Below, in pieces: positions 1 through 4,673 of a DNA stretch of 7,392 bases; positions within the stretch are counted from its first letter, which is position 1; each line of letters begins with the position of its first letter. A program made the translations under genes and the position numbers. The notes under the pieces were generated by a model. The model searched no databases. It was not told the origin of the DNA and worked only from the letters and a program-made list of their open reading frames with translations. This stretch comes from Actinomycetota bacterium (GTDB lineage Bacteria > Actinomycetota > Humimicrobiia > Humimicrobiales > Humimicrobiaceae): NCBI GenBank assembly GCA_028718045.1, contig JAQUMQ010000062.1, positions 1-7,392 of the forward strand, written 5' to 3'.

Positions 1-1
1 A

Positions 2-445
2 GAGGCAAGAAAACAAATAAAAGAGGTTTTAAGCGGTAAATCAAAAGGAGATCCGAAAGCTTTTATTACAATAGTAACGAAAGCTGCCCAGCGTGGCATA
101 ATCATTCCGGGTATCCTTATATTTGCGATACCTGTAATCGTAGGCTTACTGCTTGGACCTGGCGGAGTCGTTGCGCTTATAATAGGAACCCTTCTTTCTG
201 GATTTGCCCAAGCTATATTTATGGCAAATGCAGGCGGAGCGATGGATAATGCAAAAAAGAAAATCGAGGAAGAAGGAGGAAGCGGCACTCCGGAACATGC
301 CGCATCAGTTGTCGGTGACACCGTAGGAGATCCTTTGAAGGATACCGCAGGACCTTCGATGAATATTCTTATAAAACTTATAAGTGTCGTATCGATCGAG
401 ACGGCAGTTCTTGTAGTAACGATGTACGGGAATTTATTTCATTAA
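2..445 (+). CDS. hppA: Membrane-bound ion-pumping pyrophosphatase, C-terminal part (5' partial)
   Basis: The 147 visible residues are the C-terminal end of a membrane pyrophosphatase, an integral membrane enzyme that hydrolyses PPi and pumps Na+ or H+. Family members are usually about 650-720 residues, so roughly four fifths lies upstream of the window. Two hydrophobic helices are visible at about residues 33-51 and 54-73, and a last one at about 120-143. Between them is a cytoplasmic stretch with the family's PPi/Mg2+-binding motifs: GGAMDNAKK (78-86) and GDTVGDPLKDTAGPS (105-119), whose Asp and Lys residues coordinate metal-pyrophosphate in characterised family members. The first motif has Met where the family normally has Trp (GGAWDNAKK). 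The residues that separate Na+ from H+ pumps and K+-dependent from K+-independent types lie upstream, so ion specificity cannot be assigned. The ATG at 221 is internal, since the frame stays open with matching sequence back to base 2. No convincing terminator follows the stop. Confidence 0.95.
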   Translation, partial: EARKQIKEVLSGKSKGDPKAFITIVTKAAQRGIIIPGILIFAIPVIVGLLLGPGGVVALIIGTLLSGFAQAIFMANAGGAMDNAKKKIEEEGGSGTPEHAASVVGDTVGDPLKDTAGPSMNILIKLISVVSIETAVLVVTMYGNLFH

Positions 446-636
446 GTTTTGATATTTTATTGAATTTTAATATATGTGATTTGTGCGATATCAGGTAAGC
501 TTTATTTGAAATTTAAAAAACAATGACATTAATTAATAATCAGATACGCATATTTTTTTGGATTTGATATGTATTTTCCGCACGAAAGGTATGCTTGAAT
601 AAGTATTGTTTATCTTTGAATAAAATTTTGTTAGAA

Positions 637-652
637 TTAAGCAAGTGCTTAA
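637..652. promoter_or_regulatory. 16-bp palindrome upstream of the LacI gene (candidate operator)
   Basis: TTAAGCAAGTGCTTAA has 7-bp perfect arms (TTAAGCA/TGCTTAA) around a 2-bp centre. It lies 47 bases before the LacI-family start codon and directly follows a possible -10 box, TAGAAT at 632-637. No good -35 box is seen at 16-18 bp. Even-spaced 16-bp palindromes are the usual form of LacI-family operators, although the centre here is AG, not the common CG. Autoregulation is an inference. Confidence 0.4.
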
Positions 653-672
653 ATAAAAATATCCGATTATTT

Positions 673-691
673 AATTAAAATGATTTTAATT
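673..691. promoter_or_regulatory. 19-bp AT-only palindrome just before the LacI start codon
   Basis: AATTAAAATGATTTTAATT has 9-bp perfect arms around a single central G. It ends 8 bases before the LacI-family ATG and occupies the place where a Shine-Dalgarno sequence would be. It could be a protein-binding site or an RNA hairpin that limits initiation. The surroundings are very AT-rich, so chance is a real alternative. Confidence 0.3.
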
Positions 692-699
692 GTTAAAAA

Positions 700-1704
700 A
701 TGGTAAATTACAATGATATCGCAAAAATTGCAAAAGTTTCTTCGACAACCGTTTCCCATGTTATAAACGAAACCCGTTTTGTTTCGCCGGAAACCAGAGA
801 TAAAGTACTTGAAGCGATGCAGAAGCTGAATTATAAGCAAAATCTTCTTGCAAGAAGTCTTGCTACAGGTATTACTCATACTATAGGATTGGTTATTTCC
901 GATATCAAAAATCCATTTTATCCGGAAATCGTACAAGGTGTTGAAGAGCTTGCGGTTAGAAACGATTACAGTATTTTTTTATGCAATACCGATTATGATG
1001 TTGGCAAGGGGGAAAAATCCATCAGTGCTCTCATCGGAAAAAAAGTCGACGGTATTATCATTGCCTCCAGCCAGGCTGATAAGTTTTTGTTTGAGGAACT
1101 TACCAAAACAGTTATCCCGTTTGTGCTTGTCGACTGGAACGAAAATAAAATCAACGCAGACAGCATATATTTTGATTTCGAATCAGGAATAAAAGAATCT
1201 ATCGAACATCTCGTATCGCTTGGTCATAAAAAAATTTATTTCGTAAGCGGTCCAAAAGATTTAAAGACTGCCAATATAAGGGAAAGTAATTTTGCAAGCA
1301 TAGCCGAATATCATAAAGACGAGAGAATATCTTACAAAATAATAGAGGGCAATCATAAGATAGACGGAGGCATTAATGCTGCAAAGGAAGTTGAAAAAGA
1401 TATGCCAACCGCCGTAGTTTGCTCTAATGATTTAACAGCTATCGGATTGATGAAGACTCTGCAAGCAGACGGGATCAAAATACCTGATCAAGTTTCGATA
1501 ATAGGGCTCGATAATATAATTCTGTCAGAAATCGTTTCTCCCGCGTTGACTACCATAGAACTTGAAAGATATTTGATTGGAAAGGCAGCTATGAGGCTTT
1601 TGCTGAATAGGATCAAGAACAAAAACATACCCAGACAGACAAAATATTTTAATACAAAGCTGATAATCAGGGGGAGCACTTCGAAAGCTGTAAGTTTTCA
1701 CTGA
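700..1704 (+). CDS. LacI-family transcriptional repressor
   Basis: This 334-residue protein has the standard length and layout of the LacI/GalR family. The N-terminal helix-turn-helix covers about residues 3-23 (YNDIAKIAKVSSTTVSHVIN). It is followed by the typical TRFVSPETR segment and the hinge helix LLARSLATG (49-57). The rest, from about 60 to 330, is a periplasmic-binding-protein-like effector domain (IGLVISDIKNPFY, KKVDGIIIASS, VVCSNDLTAIGLMK, VSIIGLDN). The recognition region resembles that of E. coli PurR, which also has TTTVSHVINKTRFV, but this does not fix the effector. Such proteins normally bind a sugar or nucleobase and repress nearby or distant catabolic genes. The ATG at 700 is chosen because an in-frame stop (TAA 694-696) closes the frame just upstream and the HTH begins at once. 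No Shine-Dalgarno sequence is visible. The adjacent genes are not obvious targets. Palindromes at 637-652 and 1720-1735 are possible binding sites. Confidence 0.95.
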   Translation: MVNYNDIAKIAKVSSTTVSHVINETRFVSPETRDKVLEAMQKLNYKQNLLARSLATGITHTIGLVISDIKNPFYPEIVQGVEELAVRNDYSIFLCNTDYDVGKGEKSISALIGKKVDGIIIASSQADKFLFEELTKTVIPFVLVDWNENKINADSIYFDFESGIKESIEHLVSLGHKKIYFVSGPKDLKTANIRESNFASIAEYHKDERISYKIIEGNHKIDGGINAAKEVEKDMPTAVVCSNDLTAIGLMKTLQADGIKIPDQVSIIGLDNIILSEIVSPALTTIELERYLIGKAAMRLLLNRIKNKNIPRQTKYFNTKLIIRGSTSKAVSFH

Positions 1705-1719
1705 TAAATCATGTCAGCC

Positions 1720-1735
1720 GTTTGTGCGCGTAAAC
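1720..1735. promoter_or_regulatory. 16-bp near-palindrome with central CG (candidate LacI-type operator)
   Basis: GTTTGTGCGCGTAAAC lies 15 bases past the LacI-family stop codon. Twelve of its 16 positions are symmetric around a central CpG, and the other four differ only by transitions (GTTTRYGCGCRYAAAC). A 16-bp palindrome centred on CG is the classic form of LacI-family operators. The GC-rich core stands out in AT-rich spacer DNA. It shares GTGCG with the proposed GntR sites but has different half-site spacing, so the binding protein is uncertain. Confidence 0.4.
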
Positions 1736-1774
1736 CTGATTTTCCGCGATAGCAATCTTTAAACCATATTTTCA

Positions 1775-1855
1775 GGAATAAAAAAACAATCACAGATTAT
1801 TATGTGATTATAATAGAATGATATTAAGTATCGTTTCAATTGTTTTTTTATTTCC
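1775..1855. repeat. Long AT-rich inverted repeat with nested hairpin (possible bidirectional terminator)
   Basis: The left arm GGAATAAAAAAACAAT (1775-1790) and the right arm ATTGTTTTTTTATTTCC (1839-1855) are complementary apart from one inserted base. They enclose 48 bases. Inside is a second perfect hairpin, AATCACA (1788-1794) with TGTGATT (1803-1809). The right arm supplies seven Ts on the + strand and the left arm gives the same on the - strand. It could end LacI-gene transcription from either side, or be the remnant of a small non-autonomous element. No flanking target duplication was seen. Confidence 0.4.
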
Positions 1856-1976
1856 TCTTTGAATGCTCCCCTCATTTCCAAAGGAGATAAAAATTTATTT
1901 GATTAACATTATATTGTATATTAAAATTATTGTACTGAACAAAATTTAATATTTATATTCACTATAAATAATTATA

Positions 1977-3245
1977 ATGATAAAAAATATAGTTTATCAA
2001 CATAAATTAGAAAAAGAGAGCTTGGTTTCGAAGAAATATATTTTTCGTGAAAAACTAAACTCTGTTAAAAAATTTGTTGAAAGTGATTTAATAAAAGTAA
2101 TAACAGGCCCAAGAAGAACAGGTAAGTCTGTTGCTGCTTTTTTGCTTTTAAAAGAAAAAAATTTTGCGTATTTGAATTTTGATGATGAAAATTTATTGAA
2201 AGTTAAAAATTATGATGAGATTGTAAAAGCAATATTTGAAGTATATTCCGAGAATAAATATTTATTTTTTGATGAAATTCAAAATTTAAAAAATTGGGAA
2301 ATTTTTGTAAATAAGCTTCAGAGAAGAGGTTACAATTTAGTATTAACAGGTTCAAATGCCAAACTTCTAAGCAAAGAATTGGGGACAGTTTTAACTGGCA
2401 GATATATTCCTATAGAAATATTTCCTTTTAGTTTTAAGGAATTCTTAAGCGCTAAAGGATTAGAAATAAAAAAAGAAGAAATTAATGTTCCGGAAATCCA
2501 GGGCAGGATTTTAAACAACTTGAATGAATATATAAGGATTGGTGGCTTCCCGGAGGTAGTAGTTAAAGATCTTGAAGCAAAAATTTATCTTGAAACTCTA
2601 TCTAATTCTATTTTGTTCAAGGATGTTGTAAAAAGATATAATGTAAGATTCTCGCAAAAAATTTATGACTTAAACAATTACTTAAACAACAACTTTTCCT
2701 CTGAATTTAGTTTTTCAAAGCTCAAAAATATTTTAGAATTCAACAGCACGGTAACATTGCAAAATTATCTGGGTTATTTAGAGGAAGCTTTTTTAGTTTT
2801 TGTTTTAAACAGATTTTCTTTCAAAATGAAAGAACAAATAAAAACTCCAAAAAAAATTTATCTTATAGACAGTGGTTTTTGTTCACAAGTGCTGCAGCGA
2901 CTTTCCCAGGACTTTGGAAAGATTATGGAAAACCTTGTATTTGTTGAGATCTTAAGAAGAGGATACAAACAAGACAGGGATGTTTTTTTCTATAAAACAA
3001 AAAATAATAAGGAAATTGACTTTTTATTAAAGAAGGGAATTGGAATTGAACAGTTAATACAGGTTTGCTATAGGATAGATGAAATAAAAACAAAAGAAAG
3101 GGAATGCGGAGCCTTGATTGAAGCGGGTAAGGATTTAAATTGCAGTAATTTATTGATTATTACCTGGGATAAAGAAATTGAAGAAATAATTTACGGAAAA
3201 AAAATTAAGTTTATACCTTTATGGAAATGGCTTTTAACTTTATAA
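1977..3245 (+). CDS. AAA_14/DUF4143 family P-loop ATPase
   Basis: This 422-residue protein has the full pattern of the widespread AAA_14 plus DUF4143 ATPases, whose physiological role is largely unknown. Walker A is GPRRTGKS (44-51). Walker B is YLFFDEIQNL (95-104). A sensor-like LTGSN is at 123-127, followed by the family hallmark LTGRYIPIEIFPFSFKEFL (139-157). The C-terminal part is DUF4143, with a restriction-endonuclease-like fold signature: ENLVFVEILRRGY, then KEIDFLLKKG, then IQVCYRI. In this last segment the usual catalytic Lys of PD-(D/E)xK nucleases is absent, as is common in this family, so nuclease activity is doubtful. An in-frame stop at 1965-1967 supports the ATG at 1977. No Shine-Dalgarno sequence is visible. 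The gene is much more AT-rich than its neighbours: bases 2161-2220 are about 20% GC, against about 42% for 1381-1440 in the LacI gene. It stands alone with no partner gene. Horizontal acquisition is likely. Members are often scattered singly in genomes, and nothing here links it to sugar uptake. Confidence 0.92.
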   Translation: MIKNIVYQHKLEKESLVSKKYIFREKLNSVKKFVESDLIKVITGPRRTGKSVAAFLLLKEKNFAYLNFDDENLLKVKNYDEIVKAIFEVYSENKYLFFDEIQNLKNWEIFVNKLQRRGYNLVLTGSNAKLLSKELGTVLTGRYIPIEIFPFSFKEFLSAKGLEIKKEEINVPEIQGRILNNLNEYIRIGGFPEVVVKDLEAKIYLETLSNSILFKDVVKRYNVRFSQKIYDLNNYLNNNFSSEFSFSKLKNILEFNSTVTLQNYLGYLEEAFLVFVLNRFSFKMKEQIKTPKKIYLIDSGFCSQVLQRLSQDFGKIMENLVFVEILRRGYKQDRDVFFYKTKNNKEIDFLLKKGIGIEQLIQVCYRIDEIKTKERECGALIEAGKDLNCSNLLIITWDKEIEEIIYGKKIKFIPLWKWLLTL

Positions 3246-3265
3246 TTATTTATAAAAAAGCTGTT

Positions 3266-3311
3266 TATTTAGATCAAAAATTCCACCCATATTTCAATCG
3301 AAAAGTACCCA
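3266..3311. repeat. Two-copy imperfect direct repeat resembling IS21-type terminal repeats
   Basis: Two adjacent units of 24 and 22 bases (3266-3289 and 3290-3311) share TATTT, ATC, AAAA and ACCCA in the same order, with a 2-base length difference. Read on the - strand they give TGGGTACTTTTCGATTG and TGGGTGGAATTTTTGATC. These resemble the short repeats near the ends of IS21-family insertion sequences. No IstA or IstB gene is present. The repeat is directly visible, but the IS21 link is a resemblance only. It begins 21 bases after the AT-rich ATPase gene. Confidence 0.35.
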
Positions 3312-3682
3312 ACTTAATTTAAAAAATAATATATTTTAAATGTTATAATGTTCCTCACTTTCTGTTATTGATTTTGCCATGCATTTTCTTTATTCATGAT
3401 GAATTGTTCTGTCTTAGAATCGACTGCAGAAGCTTGTTTTTATCATTCAATCTCAATTGGTCTTTCTATCATCTTTTTCAGCGAAAAAATTCTTTGGAGG
3501 CAAAAAATCCTTTTCTACTTTTATGCGGAATTTGATATTCATTGTTTTTTTATAGGATCATATCTTGATTCCAGTACATAAATTTTCCACATTCTTGAAC
3601 ATTGGTTTCATGATGGCACTCGAGCTTCATGGGATAAAAATGACGATATTGCTGAATAGCAATAAAAAGTTATCGGTTCAAC
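3312..3682. other. Gene-free stretch, possibly decayed coding sequence
   Basis: No convincing gene is present. The + strand has an open frame of 61 codons (3396-3581) rich in Phe and Ile, with no ribosome-binding site and no recognisable motif. The - strand reads as short protein-like pieces broken by stops: 3550-3630 encodes a 26-residue peptide rich in His, Cys and Glu (MKLECHHETNVQECGK at its start), and that frame stays open further upstream. Nearby, about 3453-3542 holds MNIKFRIKVEKDFLPPKNFF in another frame. Interrupted pieces next to an IS-like repeat would fit a dead gene or transposase, but I cannot name a family. Confidence 0.3.
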
Positions 3683-3711
3683 TTGACATTTTAATTAATT
3701 TTTAGTAATTT
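3683..3711 (+). promoter_or_regulatory. Putative sigma-70-type promoter of the GntR gene
   Basis: A consensus -35 box TTGACA (3683-3688) is followed after 17 bp by TAATTT (3706-3711). Transcription would begin near 3718, about 40 bases before the GntR-family ATG, so the candidate operator at 3740-3753 would lie just downstream of the start point, where a bound repressor would block transcription. The -10 box is imperfect and the region is AT-rich. Confidence 0.5.
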
Positions 3712-3739
3712 TAATAAAATAATGTTATTGTAAATATAT

Positions 3740-3753
3740 GTTAACGCACTAAC
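3740..3753. promoter_or_regulatory. Candidate GntR operator, copy 1 (autoregulation)
   Basis: GTTAACGCACTAAC is a 14-bp near-palindrome: ten positions are symmetric and four are transitions, fitting GTTARYGCRYTAAC. It ends three bases before the GntR-family start codon, where a Shine-Dalgarno sequence would otherwise lie. Its reverse complement contains TTAGTGCGTTA, which recurs at 4515-4525 upstream of the binding-protein gene. Known HutC-subfamily operators are likewise short palindromes with GT...AC ends. Confidence 0.6.
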
Positions 3754-3756
3754 CGT

Positions 3757-4488
3757 ATGAATATATATAATTCTATAGAAAATAAATATATTCCTAAGTA
3801 TGTAATAATAGCTGAAGATATAAAGAAAGAGATCAAATCCGGCATCCTTAAATCTGGAGAAAAAATACTTTCGGAAAGGGATATTATGGCAAAGTATGAT
3901 GTCTCTTCTACTACTGCAAGAAAATCTATAGATATGCTAAGAAAAGAAAGCTTTATTGAAAGCATCCAAGGCAAAGGGTCTTTTGTTCTCCAAACTAAAA
4001 TCTTAAGAAGCCTGAAAAAAGTCATAAGCTTCTCAGAGAATATGAGGAGGCAGTCAATAGTACCTTCTTCAAAATTAATCGAAAAAACTATAATAAGCGA
4101 TTACACCGAATATCATAAAATATTAAATCTTTCGGAAGGTGATAAGATATTAAAAATTAAAAGATTAAAATATGGTGACGGAATACCTTTATTGATAGAT
4201 ACCAGGTATATAAATGTTAAGTATTGCCCCGGTATAGAAAACCTGGATGTCGGCGGATCGCTATATGAAATATATGAGTCTTTCGGTATAAAAATTACCC
4301 ATTCGAAACAAATTTTAAAGTTAACATTTTTGGATGAACAAAATGCTAAATTACTTAATTGTAAAAAATTAGATCCTGTTATCTGGATAGAGGGAACACT
4401 TTATGCGGAAAACTTTGATCTTATTGAATATGAGGAAGATTTATGGAATGGTGCGGTGTTTAGTTTTTATGTAGAGTCAACGCTGTAG
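3757..4488 (+). CDS. GntR-family (HutC subfamily) transcriptional regulator with UTRA domain
   Basis: This 243-residue protein has the normal length for the HutC subfamily. The N-terminal winged helix-turn-helix (about residues 13-77) shows the signature sequence: LKSGEKILSERDIMAKYDVSS, then TTARKSIDMLRKE and the wing IQGKGSFV. A UTRA ligand-binding domain fills about residues 88-235 (EGDKILKIKRLKYGDGIPLL, GGSLYEIYE, VIWIEGTLYAEN). UTRA regulators usually sense a sugar phosphate or related small metabolite and release DNA when it binds. The gene sits directly upstream of a sugar-binding lipoprotein and an ABC ATPase, so it is most likely their local repressor. The ATG at 3757 lies three bases after a palindrome that recurs before the transporter gene, implying autorepression. 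No Shine-Dalgarno sequence is present. The inducing ligand is unknown. Confidence 0.95.
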   Translation: MNIYNSIENKYIPKYVIIAEDIKKEIKSGILKSGEKILSERDIMAKYDVSSTTARKSIDMLRKESFIESIQGKGSFVLQTKILRSLKKVISFSENMRRQSIVPSSKLIEKTIISDYTEYHKILNLSEGDKILKIKRLKYGDGIPLLIDTRYINVKYCPGIENLDVGGSLYEIYESFGIKITHSKQILKLTFLDEQNAKLLNCKKLDPVIWIEGTLYAENFDLIEYEEDLWNGAVFSFYVESTL

Positions 4489-4507
4489 TTGTTATTTATT
4501 TTTTTTT
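4478..4507 (+). terminator. Weak T-tract terminator after the GntR gene
   Basis: A nine-T run (4499-4507) follows the GntR stop codon. The only hairpin upstream is a 4-bp CAAC/GTTG stem (4478-4481 with 4488-4491), which is weak. Some read-through into the binding-protein gene is plausible. Confidence 0.25.
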
Positions 4508-4513
4508 CTGATA

Positions 4514-4527
4514 CTTAGTGCGTTATT
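4514..4527. promoter_or_regulatory. Candidate GntR operator, copy 2 (controls the transporter)
   Basis: CTTAGTGCGTTATT contains TTAGTGCGTTA (4515-4525), identical over 11 bases to the reverse complement of the site at 3740-3753. It overlaps the upstream edge of the putative -35 box at 4526-4531, so a bound repressor would compete with RNA polymerase. The outer bases of the palindrome are less well conserved than in copy 1. Confidence 0.6.
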
Positions 4528-4554
4528 GCATATAATTAATTATCTATATATTAT
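4526..4554 (+). promoter_or_regulatory. Putative promoter of the sugar-binding lipoprotein gene
   Basis: TTGCAT (4526-4531) and TATTAT (4549-4554) are separated by 17 bp, the optimal sigma-70 spacing. Transcription would start near 4561 and leave a leader of about 113 bases before the ATG at 4674, which contains the strong ribosome-binding-like sequence at 4596-4603. Confidence 0.5.
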
Positions 4555-4595
4555 TTTTAATATTATAAAAAGACAAATGGTGTGGGAAAGCATAG

Positions 4596-4629
4596 GGAGG
4601 TGAGTTTTGCTTTTAAGTTTATAATCACC
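4596..4629 (+). promoter_or_regulatory. Orphan strong Shine-Dalgarno-like sequence that can pair with a downstream TCACC
   Basis: GGAGGTGA (4596-4603) matches eight consecutive bases of the usual complement to the 16S rRNA 3' end, yet it lies about 70 bases before the binding-protein ATG and serves no evident gene. GGTGA (4599-4603) can pair with TCACC (4625-4629), forming a 5-bp stem with a 21-base loop. The nearest start, TTG at 4607, gives only five codons. A frame in the same register from GTG 4582 (31 codons) or GTG 4600 (25 codons) ends with a TGA at 4675-4677 overlapping the next gene's ATG. It may be a leader peptide, a ribosome standby site or chance. Confidence 0.3.
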
Positions 4630-4661
4630 CAGTGTTTTTTAATTATTAAAAATACCTTAAT

Positions 4662-4668
4662 AGAAGGA
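4662..4668 (+). promoter_or_regulatory. Ribosome-binding site of the sugar-binding lipoprotein gene
   Basis: AGAAGGA lies five bases before the ATG at 4674. It fixes that start and is the clearest correctly spaced Shine-Dalgarno sequence in the window. The LacI, GntR and DUF4143 genes lack one. Confidence 0.75.
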
Positions 4669-4673
4669 CAAAA

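Noticed and set aside
575..587. TTTC-CGCAC-GAAA inverted repeat upstream of the LacI gene
   Set aside because: Arms are only 4 bp with odd spacing. It shares the CGCAC/GTGCG core with other sites but is too weak to list.
1880..1949. AAAGGAG at 1880-1886 followed by a TTG-started 16-codon frame
   Set aside because: Spacing is long (12 bases), the peptide is only Ile/Leu/Lys-rich and ends in AT-rich DNA. It is probably chance.
1977..3245. DUF4143 ATPase as a toxin, antitoxin or defence component
   Set aside because: No partner gene lies beside it, and the family alone does not support such a role. The nuclease-like C-terminus lacks the usual catalytic Lys.
3396..3581. 61-codon + strand open frame after the DUF4143 gene
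   Set aside because: It has no ribosome-binding site, unnatural composition rich in Phe/Ile/Ser and no motif. It is treated as non-coding or decayed DNA.
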